This document shows positions 44,686 to 53,253 of a stretch of 64,000 nucleotides of DNA, piece by piece. This DNA comes from Clostridium sp. CAG:510. Its GTDB lineage: Bacteria > Bacillota > Clostridia > Lachnospirales > Lachnospiraceae. The position numbers and the translations under genes are program-made. The notes below the pieces were generated by a model. The model ran no database searches. It worked only from the letters and a program-made list of their open reading frames with translations, and had not been told where the DNA came from. Numbering within the stretch: the first letter of the stretch is position 1; each line of letters begins with the position of its first letter. The stretch lies in assembly GCA_000434615.1 (NCBI GenBank), contig FR880791.1:23203-87202 (forward strand), read 5' to 3'.

Positions 44686-44718
44686 AACTGAAGCTCTGTC
44701 TCATTTCATTGCTTCAAA

Positions 44719-45204
44719 CTATAAACTAAACATCTCTCTGCAGATTTTCTTTCCGCACTCTGTTTTAAAAATACTGTCATATGCATGCTGTGCCGCTTCT
44801 TTGGACAGATTATCCTCCATAATATTCACAAGGAAATCCGCCTCAACCAGTATTTGATAATCCATTCCGTCTATGTTGTCGTATGTATGATGATGGGCAA
44901 TCAGATACTGCACCCTTTCTGATACATCATCCGCAAATCCCAGTTCTTTCAGTAACTTTGCAGCTATGGAAGGACCTTCTTTTTCCTGCAATTTTCCATT
45001 ACAGTTCCCATATTTCTCTTCGCATGTATGAATGCCGATATCATGTGTGAGCGCCGCTGCCTCAAGAATAAATAAACATTTTTCATCCACATGTTCCGTT
45101 TCCGCAATCAGCTTCGCATAACTGTGCACCTTGCAGAAATGCTGAATTCTTTTTGCATCGCCACGATATAAATCTATCATTGCCAGGTGTAATTCATTTA
45201 GCAT
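44719..45204 (-). CDS. HD-domain hydrolase (HDIG type)
   Basis: A protein of about 161 aa with an HD signature in ALTHDIGIHTCEEKYG, a preceding HSYAKLIAE and a later LIAHHHTYDN. This is the HDIG class of metal-dependent phosphohydrolases. The ATG at 45204 has GGAGG seven bases upstream. It is coupled to the coiled-coil/HTH copy B gene 22 bases upstream, but not homologous to the gene downstream of copy A. Confidence 0.85.
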   Translation of the reverse strand: MLNELHLAMIDLYRGDAKRIQHFCKVHSYAKLIAETEHVDEKCLFILEAAALTHDIGIHTCEEKYGNCNGKLQEKEGPSIAAKLLKELGFADDVSERVQYLIAHHHTYDNIDGMDYQILVEADFLVNIMEDNLSKEAAQHAYDSIFKTECGKKICREMFSL

Positions 45205-45226
45205 ATGGTATCCTCCGTTAATTCTC

Positions 45227-45508
45227 TTACTTTTCCTCATTCGCCTTTATTTTGTCATAGTACGCCTTATACCTGTAAATAGTCCTCTCGCTGACATTAT
45301 TCCGCTCTGCAATTTCTATCATAGTCATTCCGCTCTCGTACCCAAGGACAAAATCGTTATAGATTGCCATCCATTTGGCGTTATGCTTCTGTCTGCCGCT
45401 TTGTTTACGATTTTTATAATATTCCAGTTCTTTTTGAAGTTCTGCATTTTCTTTTTGCAATACTTCTATTCTTTGCAATGCGGCTTCCAGTGTTGTAATC
45501 TTCTCCAT
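45227..45508 (-). CDS. coiled-coil/HTH DNA-binding protein (copy B)
   Basis: A 93-aa protein with a coiled coil (ALQRIEVLQKENAELQKELEYY, about 10-32) and an HTH (YESGMTMIEIAERNNVSERTIYRYKAYY, about 57-84). It is a paralogue of the protein at 40188-40511. A GGAGGAG site precedes the ATG. Its promoter is bracketed by near-identical repeats as at copy A, so both probably repress themselves, perhaps with cross-talk. Confidence 0.78.
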   Translation of the reverse strand: MEKITTLEAALQRIEVLQKENAELQKELEYYKNRKQSGRQKHNAKWMAIYNDFVLGYESGMTMIEIAERNNVSERTIYRYKAYYDKIKANEEK

Positions 45509-45533
45509 TTCCGTGCTCCTCCTTGTGTGACAT

Positions 45534-45590
45534 TCTCATTTTGTCCTTATTATAAACGAGTTGGGATGGATGGTCAATCTGATTTTGTCA
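45534..45590 (-). promoter_or_regulatory. HTH (copy B) promoter flanked by direct repeats
   Basis: On the minus strand: TTGACC (45572-45577), 17 bases, TATAAT (45549-45554). The repeats TGACAAAATCAGA (45578-45590) and GGACAAAATGAGA (45534-45546) flank it, 11 of 13 bases equal. The shared core with copy A is GACAAAA. Confidence 0.72.
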
Positions 45591-45599
45591 TTTTCTGAC

Positions 45600-45640
45600 A
45601 AACAAAGCCGCTTACCTTCAATTTTGAACGTAAACGGCCT
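45600..45640 (-). terminator. terminator of the lipoprotein gene
   Basis: Stem GCCGTTTAC/GTAAGCGGC with TTCAA/TTGAA inside, followed by TTTGTTTG on the minus strand. The loop is short, giving a near-continuous helix. Confidence 0.65.
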
Positions 45641-45676
45641 TAGATTGCTTCTTACTTTATGAAATTATTTTACCGC

Positions 45677-46504
45677 TTAAGGGAGCCAGCTTATGGAAAC
45701 TTCTTTAAGCTGATTGGTAACTTCATTAAACTGGAACTGGTAACCGCTGCTTCCCATATAGACTTCCGAGTCTACCAGATACTTGACATAGTTGTCACTT
45801 TCACTTGCATTCTCACTGCATTTTTCCAACAACTCATCCTTGGTAATGGTTGTCGGGAAAGAAAAATGAACCTGTTTTGCTCCATCAAGCATAGCTTCTG
45901 TAATTTCAGCATTCATATCTGCATCGTAATCCGGCTGCGGCACAAAAAGATGGGAATATCTTACATAAGAAAGAACACAATCCTCCGCTTTCTGTTCGCT
46001 GTCGGTAAAGTTGGCAAACTTAAACTGCATGGTTACATAGTCATTAATGTCGGCCGTGTATCTCTCTGTTTCATAATTTTTATTTACATTGTTGCCGCTG
46101 TTATTAAGGTCATTCTCTCCAAACGGAATACCGGCATCTATTAAATCCTTCAGTGTGGATTCACCCAGTGTAAATTTTGTACCGTTATATACAAAAGATC
46201 TGTTGTCAAGGTCGGCATATTCTTCGCTGAGTCCCGGTGCCAGAGTGAAATCGTCCTGCACGGGCATTACAAATTCTGCTTCTTCCTCGCTGTCATCTTC
46301 CCACGCAGCATCCTCGGACTCCTCCTCTTCGTCTTCGCATGAAACATCTTCCTCATCGTCCTCTTCCGGCTCCGTTACCTGTTGTGTTTCCTCAGTCTGC
46401 TCCGTTTGTTCATTGGCAGGCTTCTTGTCGTTACCGCAACCGGCAAGAGAAAGTCCCATCATCACTGCAAGAATTCCTGCCAGTATTACTTTTTTGTTTT
46501 TCAT
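45677..46504 (-). CDS. acidic lipoprotein of unknown function
   Basis: A 275-aa protein with a lipoprotein signal peptide (lipobox LAGC, C23). A Glu/Asp/Thr-rich low-complexity segment (about 28-85) precedes a globular domain with FVYNGTKFTLGESTLKDLIDAG. AAGGAGG lies before the ATG. The lipid anchor puts it on the outside of the membrane. No family is recognised; the helical motif at 105-125 is common in Firmicutes lipoproteins of this size. Confidence 0.7.
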   Translation of the reverse strand: MKNKKVILAGILAVMMGLSLAGCGNDKKPANEQTEQTEETQQVTEPEEDDEEDVSCEDEEEESEDAAWEDDSEEEAEFVMPVQDDFTLAPGLSEEYADLDNRSFVYNGTKFTLGESTLKDLIDAGIPFGENDLNNSGNNVNKNYETERYTADINDYVTMQFKFANFTDSEQKAEDCVLSYVRYSHLFVPQPDYDADMNAEITEAMLDGAKQVHFSFPTTITKDELLEKCSENASESDNYVKYLVDSEVYMGSSGYQFQFNEVTNQLKEVSISWLP

Positions 46505-46597
46505 AAATAAGTCCTCCTTAAATGATTGCATTTCCGTCATTCATTATGGAAGCAGAAACTTATTTATCGCAAGACGCAAATGGTTGCAACCGGGAAA

Positions 46598-47725
46598 CTA
46601 TGGGTAGCATTCCTCTTTTATATCCATAAAATCATAATAACTCTGCGGTTCCATTGCCTGCGGATTGTCATCGGCATCTCCATATATGACATATATGTCA
46701 CCATTTTTCAAATCCGCATACGCCGCAAAATGATAGGTACAGCTTCTTTTTTCACCTTTTATATGCAAAATCGAATAGGCGTAATAATAATAAATAACAC
46801 CGTTTACCTCATACCTGCCTTCGTCCACAACCTTGGAAATCCCGGCTCCCCTTTTGCTCTCCGCCATATCCTTTGCGCTCATCCATGAATAGGGGACAAC
46901 CGACACCATCACATCCCGGTTTTCCGTATCCGCATAATATGACTTTCCCGCCTGATTGTCCGATAAAAGCTTATATTTATCCGGCAGCTTATACGACACA
47001 ACCGTATCTCCGTCTACAATGCTGTCCGTAACCCCCGTTTCCATGTATGCATTCTCTTGCCAGTAGGTTCCGACCATATCATTGGTTTCCTCTGTTTCGA
47101 CTGCACTGTCTGCAATCGCCCGGGCTTCCGCAAATGCTTTTTCATAAATCACATCTTTTTGCTCCCCATTCAGTGCGTCCATATCCGTTCCGTCAAACCT
47201 TATGGTAGTAAGAATACGCTCCCTGTCAGAAGCCTGCCTGATAAGTACACCAAAGTAGGAGTTTTCAAAAGCTGCTCCCCTCTCATTCGCAAGACTGACT
47301 ATGTATTTTACATATTCCTTCCCGTCTATCTGTGTCTTTTCAGGAGGAAGCTCCATCACATAACCGGAATTTTCTATGGCTTGAACCCGTTCTGCCCTGT
47401 TATCCCAGAAGTCATCCATGGTTTTTTCTTCCACATCAATCTGTATCAGATAATCATCGCAGCTTCTTACATTAAGGCATCCGCTTTCGTGTATGATTGC
47501 CGTTCCGACCGGTTTTACCGAAAAGGCAAAACCCTTAAAAACAATATGCCAGTATTCCGTTGTTTCCGCCGTTTCTGTACCTACATTGCCCCCATTTTCA
47601 TTATCTGCATTGACCATATTTTCTGTGTGTCCGATAACACCCATGAAATTAAGGGAAACAAACGCACCACCGATTAGCATGCAGATAAACAGCAGCCCGG
47701 AAATAATTTTCTTACACTTCTTCAT
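46598..47725 (-). CDS. secreted/membrane-anchored protein encoded with an XRE membrane regulator
   Basis: A protein of about 375 aa with an N-terminal TM or signal segment (KIISGLLFICMLIGGAFVS). A long extracellular part follows, with two similar halves: both have YxV-x-YxY-type strands near the ends of each half, at about 100-180 and 270-350. The ATG overlaps the stop of the regulator gene by 14 bases. Its function is unknown; the overlap suggests it is under direct control of the regulator. Confidence 0.6.
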   Translation of the reverse strand: MKKCKKIISGLLFICMLIGGAFVSLNFMGVIGHTENMVNADNENGGNVGTETAETTEYWHIVFKGFAFSVKPVGTAIIHESGCLNVRSCDDYLIQIDVEEKTMDDFWDNRAERVQAIENSGYVMELPPEKTQIDGKEYVKYIVSLANERGAAFENSYFGVLIRQASDRERILTTIRFDGTDMDALNGEQKDVIYEKAFAEARAIADSAVETEETNDMVGTYWQENAYMETGVTDSIVDGDTVVSYKLPDKYKLLSDNQAGKSYYADTENRDVMVSVVPYSWMSAKDMAESKRGAGISKVVDEGRYEVNGVIYYYYAYSILHIKGEKRSCTYHFAAYADLKNGDIYVIYGDADDNPQAMEPQSYYDFMDIKEECYP

Positions 47726-48449
47726 CTGCAGTATTCCCACCTACATCTTCCAATATAATTTGCAAAGTGTCTTCTTTTTTCATCCTTCGCAATTCCAGTC
47801 CTGTCAGCACAAGCAGCAGAATAAATACCGCCGTAATCAGGATAGCTGCCGCCAGTGTTACCACTTTGTAATTTAAAAATAACCGGTCATTGCCAGCCCC
47901 GGTATAGCACTCTACAAAGTCTCCGTCACGTATTCCGGGGATATCCAGCCATACCGTATTCATTATCTTTCTGCCGTTGTCATCAAAATAACACAAATCT
48001 GCCTTGGTATACTGTTGGTACACCTTTTCCACCCGGACATTTTCGTTTTTGTCTGCATGCCCGGTCCACTCATTTCTCACGAGCAGCGCAGCCACCACCA
48101 CCGCACAGAATATACAGACCGCCGCCAGAATGCAGAACATCCCCTTCAGCCTGAAAAATCTATCCTTTCCTCTTAAATTTTTCATATGTACAACACCGTT
48201 TGTGACCGCAGTTCCTGAAGTTTCCTGTCCGTTATCCTGCTCTGCCTCCCGATTTCCATAAATCAGTTCTTCCACCGGGACATTCAGTATCTCACATATG
48301 CACACCAGTCTGTCCAAATCAGGATAGGCTTTATCCCTCTCCCACTTTGACACTGCCTGCCGGCTGACACCTGCTTTCTCTGCAAATTCTTCCTGATTCA
48401 GTCCCGCCATTTTCCGGTATTCCTGAATTCTTGTACCTATAAGCAGCAT
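47712..48449 (-). CDS. XRE regulator with C-terminal membrane anchor
   Basis: A 245-aa protein. The N-terminal Cro/C1 HTH (about 6-60) has NQEEFAEKAGVSRQAVSKWERDKAYPD. A basic linker leads to a TM helix (about 105-125), an extracellular loop of about 75 aa, and a second TM helix (about 205-230). It is a one-component membrane sensor-regulator, similar in design to the one at 54.4-55.1 kb. A GGAGG site precedes the ATG; the downstream gene overlaps. Confidence 0.85.
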   Translation of the reverse strand: MLLIGTRIQEYRKMAGLNQEEFAEKAGVSRQAVSKWERDKAYPDLDRLVCICEILNVPVEELIYGNREAEQDNGQETSGTAVTNGVVHMKNLRGKDRFFRLKGMFCILAAVCIFCAVVVAALLVRNEWTGHADKNENVRVEKVYQQYTKADLCYFDDNGRKIMNTVWLDIPGIRDGDFVECYTGAGNDRLFLNYKVVTLAAAILITAVFILLLVLTGLELRRMKKEDTLQIILEDVGGNTADEEV

Positions 48450-48563
48450 TATATACCTCCAGTATTGACCTTTCTGTTCAATTCTCAGTGTTTTGTTTTA
48501 TTCATATTATGATACATTTTATGGAAGAATACAAGCATTTTGTGACCTTAAAATAGCTGTAAA

Positions 48564-48605
48564 CAAAAACCGCAGGAACAATTTCTGTTGAACTCATTCC
48601 TGCGG
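48564..48605 (-). terminator. terminator after the frameshifted gene
   Basis: Perfect 9-bp stem CCGCAGGAA with TTCCTGCGG and a T5GT3 tail on the minus strand. Confidence 0.75.
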
Positions 48606-48658
48606 CTTCCCAATTCTGCTATACATTTCGTTAGAATGGTTTCATTTTGCTCTGTCAA

Positions 48659-49172
48659 TCAATCCAGAACAGCACCTCCCCATTCAACAACAGTAAATCC
48701 TTTTCGTTCGATCGGTGTAATCATTGGCTTCTTTATATCGCCGCTGTCATATTGTGCAAAGCCGAACCATATCCGGGTTATGCTGTCCGGTTTAACGGAG
48801 AAGGATACCGGCATAGCGGCGTCAACGCCGTCGGTCAGCATCGGATACATGACGTAGCCCTCACCGCTTGTCAGGTAATCGGACCAATACTCAATGAAGT
48901 CGGCTGTTTCCTGTTCATTAAATCCGTAATCCGTAAGAACCCGGCGGAATACTTCATCCCGTTTGTCTGCCGGAACAAGGAAACCCTCTTCGGTTTGAAA
49001 TGCCTGCCCACAGATCAGGTATTTTCATATGACGGGAAAGCTCCATAAAGCCGGAGATAAAAAATACGGCAAAAAAGCCTGCTGACAGACAGAAAGCAAT
49101 CAGTCCGGCCAAAAATGGTCCGTCAAGTTTAAGTACGACGATACATATGCTGTCATCACTTTTTAATGGCAA
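48659..49172 (-). pseudogene. membrane-anchored protein gene with a frameshift
   Basis: The first frame encodes a TM helix (FLAGLIAFCLSAGFFAVFF) up to DLWAG. The second, from QAFQTEEGFLVPADKRDEVF to GGAVLD, continues in another frame. The join lies near 49000-49015, so one indel has split one gene. The C-terminal part ends with GFTVVEWGG, a motif I recall from secreted clostridial proteins of unknown role. Whether this is a real lesion or a sequencing slip cannot be told. The start is probably TTG, without a good ribosome site. Confidence 0.6.
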
Positions 49173-49193
49173 TTATGATTGCCGGCTTCACAA

Positions 49194-50048
49194 CTACATC
49201 AACTCCCGACAGTTCTCTACATATTCAGAAAACAGACCCCCACCAATCTCATAATCTCTTAATGCAACTTCCTTGCAACTCATAACCTCAGGATTCAGTT
49301 CGTCAGGCAGAATACAAAGCAGACATTCTTCATCCGACATCGGTAAGTCATATTTGGAAATGCCGTACTTTTCATTAAAAACCCTGCCATTTACCACATA
49401 AATTTTCAGATGCTCATTCATAAGCAAGCGCTTCTGATTTAATGTTTCACTATAAAATCGGTTATATAAAAAATCAAGCATCTCGTCACTTGGCTTTGAA
49501 AAGTAGCAAAGTGCAGTCTGGGAATTGAGCAAATCAAGAAATGCTATATCATTCACATGAATAAGCTCACACCGTTTTGCACCATCTGGTACTTTGTAAA
49601 ATGTGCGCTTTACGTGGTTTTTCCACAGACAGTAAATCCAGACATCGACATAAAACAATAAAAATGCCAAAAAAGGTAAACCGAAGTATGTCAGGACACA
49701 CGTACCACCAATAAACAAAACGATCATAGTTATAATAACAGCCACACCTTTTGCCGAGCCATATATATGTATATACCATTCTTCGATGTATTTGTACCGA
49801 TAGGATTCTTCTATCTCTGCAGGGTCTTTCATTTTTTTCCTGCATTTAATTACAAAAGGCGACAGAGTTATAATCGCAAAGGCAAGCATTGCCGAAAGTA
49901 CAATAAATGCATAGCTTACCTGCTCATTTTCCAAATTAAACCAAACATACAGACAATCAACCGCCAATATGAAAAAACCAATGTATTGCCAAAATAAATA
50001 CGGATGCTTTTTTATGAATTTCATTCTATACTTAAATTCCCTTTCCAC
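49194..50048 (-). CDS. membrane protein with C-terminal cytoplasmic domain (paralogue A)
   Basis: A 284-aa protein (GTG start, uncertain; an ATG lies eight codons in). Four hydrophobic helices occupy about 17-60 and 95-130. A C-terminal domain of about 150 aa contains CELIHVNDIAFLDLLN, LKIYVVNGRVFNEKYG and CLLCILPDEL. The last part aligns by eye with the next gene: same order of GAxxxExIxV, LYNxxx, LK(I/L)Y, GR/KxxNxxxx, LC(I)xxxxLN. It has no known function. Confidence 0.6.
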   Translation of the reverse strand: MEREFKYRMKFIKKHPYLFWQYIGFFILAVDCLYVWFNLENEQVSYAFIVLSAMLAFAIITLSPFVIKCRKKMKDPAEIEESYRYKYIEEWYIHIYGSAKGVAVIITMIVLFIGGTCVLTYFGLPFLAFLLFYVDVWIYCLWKNHVKRTFYKVPDGAKRCELIHVNDIAFLDLLNSQTALCYFSKPSDEMLDFLYNRFYSETLNQKRLLMNEHLKIYVVNGRVFNEKYGISKYDLPMSDEECLLCILPDELNPEVMSCKEVALRDYEIGGGLFSEYVENCRELM

Positions 50049-50119
50049 TCCAATATACCTATTACAACTTATCCCACACCCAATCGGGTGCTGAATAATG
50101 AATATTCAAATTGATAGAT

Positions 50120-50746
50120 TTAACCCCCTGTAACTATGTCGTCCAAATATCTTCCAAACACCATATGCTCATACGAAAACTGCTCCGTATTTTCTGCATT
50201 GATATTCAGATCGCCCATAGCGATACATAAAATCTGCGTATCATCATTTACTTTGCAGGCAAATCGCTGATTCCACAGCTTTCCTGTAAGGTAATACAGT
50301 TTAAGTTTGCCTTCCGGCAATGCATTCATGCCGATTAACCAGTTGTACAGAATATTGAAAAATTCTTCATCCGGAATAGCTTCCATTCCAATAGTAAGTG
50401 CAGATTCCTCGTACAGTTGATTCAGAATCTCTGCCTGTTTAACATCTATCTTTTCTATATTTTCCGCTCCCACAGGCACCGGATACAGCAACTTCATAAT
50501 ACGTTTTTTCCTTAGCAAAGCATATGTAACAGCTGCTCCAAAGCATAAAAGAATTACAAGGAGCATGATAACTCCTGCTTTTACGTTCGCTCCCATCAAG
50601 CCAAATGCAACTATAGTCATAATGATACACAAAAAAAATATTGTTCCAAATATCACATCAAAACGTTTCTGATTTTTGTTGTTTCTGTTTCTTGTGTTAT
50701 AGGCTCTAAACAGGGCTTCTTTTATACTCTTGTTGATTGTGTTCAA
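50120..50746 (-). CDS. membrane protein with C-terminal cytoplasmic domain (paralogue B)
   Basis: A 208-aa protein (TTG start, weak ribosome site). Two TM helices lie at about 35-75, followed by a domain of about 120 aa with GAENIEKIDVKQAEIL, LKLYYLTGKLWNQRF and ILCIAMGDLN. It resembles the neighbour's C-terminal domain but lacks its first two helices. They probably arose by duplication, and one may be a partner of the immunity-like proteins nearby. Confidence 0.55.
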   Translation of the reverse strand: MNTINKSIKEALFRAYNTRNRNNKNQKRFDVIFGTIFFLCIIMTIVAFGLMGANVKAGVIMLLVILLCFGAAVTYALLRKKRIMKLLYPVPVGAENIEKIDVKQAEILNQLYEESALTIGMEAIPDEEFFNILYNWLIGMNALPEGKLKLYYLTGKLWNQRFACKVNDDTQILCIAMGDLNINAENTEQFSYEHMVFGRYLDDIVTGG

Positions 50747-50840
50747 AATCTAACTTACTCCTGATTGATTATTTACTTTTCTTTATTAAGTATTGAAAGC
50801 ATTGGAACCCTGGAAAAGATTACGGATTCGCAATAATTCG

Positions 50841-50886
50841 AAAGGTGGCTTGCCACACAGTCACAATTTAGGGCAAACCACCTTAT
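50841..50886 (-). terminator. hairpin terminator near the immunity-like gene
   Basis: Stem AAGGTGG/CCACCTT with an inner TTGCC/GGCAA and a long loop, followed by TTATTTCT on the plus strand. The T-tract on the minus side is weak. Confidence 0.5.
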
Positions 50887-50924
50887 TTCTCTGTATCCTT
50901 TCAATTTTCCACGATTTATCAACC

Positions 50925-51377
50925 TCAAATAAATGCGTGCTTATTTAAGCATACCTTAAACGAATCTATCCACTTCTGGGCTTCTATTCCTGGATCATAA
51001 TCTTCAAGTGCACTCAATTCTTCCCCATATCTATAATTTGAATCAAATGCACCGGAAGCAACATTATATACATACCTAAATTCTTGAGGCATAGGCATAT
51101 CGTATTCTTTACATATATCTTCAAGTTCAGGTATAATTTCATCCTCTATCACATCAAATATCTCTAATATATCTTTATCCGATATACCCGCTTCAAGATT
51201 ACCAAGTATTGAGCCTTTTACCCCGAAGGCACATGTTTCCATTGCTGACCATTCATCCGATTGAATGAAAACATATATTGTATCTACATTATCACCTATA
51301 ACCTCTAAAAACATTGATATTATTTCTGATTGTTTATCTGTAAATGCGTCTTCAAAAATTATAATTTTCTCCTTCAT
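50925..51377 (-). CDS. YezG/DUF600-like immunity protein
   Basis: A 150-aa acidic protein. The segment FRYVYNVASGAFDSNYRYGEEL with a preceding acidic helix resembles YezG-type immunity proteins (DUF600/Imm), which bind nuclease toxins of the YeeF/LXG type. No toxin gene is adjacent, and a 27-residue fragment beyond it may be what is left of one. The family call is from pattern only. Confidence 0.6.
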   Translation of the reverse strand: MKEKIIIFEDAFTDKQSEIISMFLEVIGDNVDTIYVFIQSDEWSAMETCAFGVKGSILGNLEAGISDKDILEIFDVIEDEIIPELEDICKEYDMPMPQEFRYVYNVASGAFDSNYRYGEELSALEDYDPGIEAQKWIDSFKVCLNKHAFI

Positions 51378-51404
51378 CAAATTTAGAATTTCAGCTTTCC
51401 CTTA

Positions 51405-51487
51405 CCAAGCAAGACAAAGTCTGTTCTCTTTGTCATCATATTCTGCATTCCAATAATGCGGAGCATTCACTTTCGTATAAATTAAAG
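51405..51487 (-). pseudogene. 27-codon protein remnant
   Basis: Directly after the stop of the 132-aa gene the frame reads LIYTKVNAPHYWNAEYDD, then KENRLCLAW, then stop. It has protein-like composition but no start. It could be the last part of a toxin or immunity gene whose body was lost. No family was recognised. Confidence 0.35.
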
Positions 51488-51488
51488 C

Positions 51489-51887
51489 CTACTCCCATAT
51501 TATTTTTGTCCTGCCTATACTTTTTTCCGGTGCAAAATAGAATTTTACAAAATCACCTTCCTTTAAGTTATGTTCTTCCTGTTCTGATTTTGTTATTGCT
51601 ACATCCGCCATTGTAATTTTATTATATTCATTATTTTGCAGTACCTCATTAAACCATAATAGCCTTATGTCTATTTTATTTCCTTTATCCTTCATTTTCG
51701 CTACCATTGCTTTTTGTACCCATGCATTTTTCCCAACAAAATTTACTTCTGTTGACATTAAAATATTTCTCTGCTCCTCTGTTAATTTGGAAACCATGTC
51801 AATGCGTTCTTTACTGTCTTTTCCTGCCACTATAAAAACCACGGCAATAAAAATAACTACTACAACTGCTACAATTAAGTATGGCAT
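51489..51887 (-). CDS. small membrane-anchored protein of unknown function
   Basis: A 132-aa protein with one N-terminal TM helix (about 3-23). A mixed cytoplasmic or extracellular domain ends LKEGDFVKFYFAPEKSIGRTKII, which looks OB-like. AGGAGG is before the ATG. It lies between the immunity-like gene and abiF and could be an immunity or accessory protein. Confidence 0.55.
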   Translation of the reverse strand: MPYLIVAVVVVIFIAVVFIVAGKDSKERIDMVSKLTEEQRNILMSTEVNFVGKNAWVQKAMVAKMKDKGNKIDIRLLWFNEVLQNNEYNKITMADVAITKSEQEEHNLKEGDFVKFYFAPEKSIGRTKIIWE

Positions 51888-52043
51888 AAAACATTCCTCC
51901 TGCTTAATTCCATTTCCAAGCTTTAATAACCTGAATAGGAAATTTCATTTTCCCTTATTATAACACATCAATTACAGATATTCCAGCCTCAAAACTTGTA
52001 AATTTTATCTCTTCATAAAATTCTGCTTCATCGAATGGGCAGA

Positions 52044-52077
52044 AGAAAACCTCCAAATCTTTTGCGGACTTGGAGGC
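52044..52077 (-). terminator. terminator of abiF
   Basis: CCTCCAA with TTGGAGG and a 13-base loop, then TTTTCTTC on the minus strand. Confidence 0.65.
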
Positions 52078-52099
52078 TTGATTCTGGCCATTTTATATT

Positions 52100-53041
52100 T
52101 TATTGTTTTCTGTATCTGGTTATTTTTCTCCAGTTTTCTGGGAAACCCATTTTTTCATATAATTCATGTTCTGATATACTATCATGTTTCTTCAGGTATT
52201 TATCAATAAGTGCTTTAAGCTCCTTTATAAATTCCTTGTACCAGCCATCGCTCAGCATATATCTTAAAGCAATCACAACCGAAAACAAATCATTTTTTCC
52301 ATTCACATATTGTGTACCTTTTTGAGCAATCTTTAACTTCATATGTAACGGAAAATCCGGGATACTATCGGTAGTTCTATAAGTAAATAATCGCTCACCA
52401 TGCGCACAGACATTTCTGAATTTTACCATTACAGCCAAAATAGAAACCATCTGACTCTCGTTGATGCAAGAATAATTCCTGCTGACCTTAATCTGTATAT
52501 CCTGTGGAAGCAACATATACATTTTGGAAATATTTCCAAATGTCAATGCATTCGTCAACACCCATAACGGAACATTCCCGTATTTTTTCTGTGCATGATT
52601 TATGTAATGATAATCTGTCGGTTTTGTAACGTATCCTTCTAATATCTTTATTAAACGGTCAATATCTCTTTGATTTTTTCTGCCTACATAATTGTAATTT
52701 GCAGTATCAAGATATTCTGTTTGGTTCTCACCATTCTTCTCTGTAAAATAGTAAGAGACTTGTGATTTTATTTCGTTTTCTACTTTGATAAGATATTTCA
52801 AAAACAACTGCCTTAAAGATTCATCAAAATAATATAACTCTACAATATCCTCAAATTTCGTTCCATCCTTATACTTCTTGGTTGTTGGATTTTTAAAGAT
52901 ATCCTTATATCCTCCGATTAATGAATAGTAGCTTGTCTGCCTTAAAATCTCTTTAGCATATGCCTCATCATCAATTTGCAGATTTTTCTCATTCTTCAGT
53001 TTTTCTATTTGCTGATCATAACTCAAAAAAATCTTTGGCAT
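52100..53041 (-). CDS. abiF: AbiF-type abortive infection protein (Abi_2, HEPN)
   Basis: A 313-aa protein (ATG at 53041 with AAGGAGA eight bases upstream; the frame also offers TTG). The N-terminal part has KPSYDQQIEKLK-like and QTSYYSLIGGYKDIF, typical of Abi_2 proteins. The catalytic HEPN motif RNVCAH (R209-H214) is in VKFRNVCAHGERLFTY. HEPN Abi proteins are RNases that stop growth on phage infection. AbiF genes are known to carry an upstream structured RNA, and AbiF-like proteins have been proposed as ancestors of Cas13. Here a promoter and a terminator-ended RNA lie immediately before the gene. Confidence 0.88.
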   Translation of the reverse strand: MPKIFLSYDQQIEKLKNEKNLQIDDEAYAKEILRQTSYYSLIGGYKDIFKNPTTKKYKDGTKFEDIVELYYFDESLRQLFLKYLIKVENEIKSQVSYYFTEKNGENQTEYLDTANYNYVGRKNQRDIDRLIKILEGYVTKPTDYHYINHAQKKYGNVPLWVLTNALTFGNISKMYMLLPQDIQIKVSRNYSCINESQMVSILAVMVKFRNVCAHGERLFTYRTTDSIPDFPLHMKLKIAQKGTQYVNGKNDLFSVVIALRYMLSDGWYKEFIKELKALIDKYLKKHDSISEHELYEKMGFPENWRKITRYRKQ

Positions 53042-53061
53042 ACACAATGTCTCCTTAAAGT

Positions 53062-53130
53062 AAAAAAAGAGGAGACCCCGCAGGTTCTCCCCCGGTCGCA
53101 GGCCTCACAGGTTTCTGCAACGCGATCACT
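53062..53130 (-). ncRNA. AbiF-associated small RNA (candidate antitoxin RNA)
   Basis: A short GC-rich segment in an AT-rich region, starting about seven bases after a strong -10. It holds CGCGTTGCAG, AACCTGTGAGGCC and a 3' hairpin (GGAGA with TCTCC around CC/GG) running into TTTTTTT. It ends about 20 bases before the abiF ATG, so part of the transcripts may read into abiF. Position and form match the RNA reported upstream of abiF genes. Its exact ends are estimated. Confidence 0.7.
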
Positions 53131-53136
53131 GTATTC

Positions 53137-53165
53137 ATCTTACTTGACTTTGAACTTCATGTCAA
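53137..53165 (-). promoter_or_regulatory. promoter of the AbiF-associated RNA
   Basis: TTGACA (53160-53165), 17 bases, TAAGAT (53137-53142) on the minus strand. The spacer holds a dyad, TTGAC...GTCAA, that might be an operator. Confidence 0.75.
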
Positions 53166-53253
53166 GCGGTTTCTACAGCCACTATAGTATATGCTATTAT
53201 GTATTCTTTAATACCCCAATATTTATGAGGTTTCAATATCATGGGAGTCGATC

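Noticed and set aside
47057..47677. 206-aa plus-strand ORF opposite the secreted-protein gene
   Set aside because: No ribosome site or family; the minus frame is coupled to the XRE gene.
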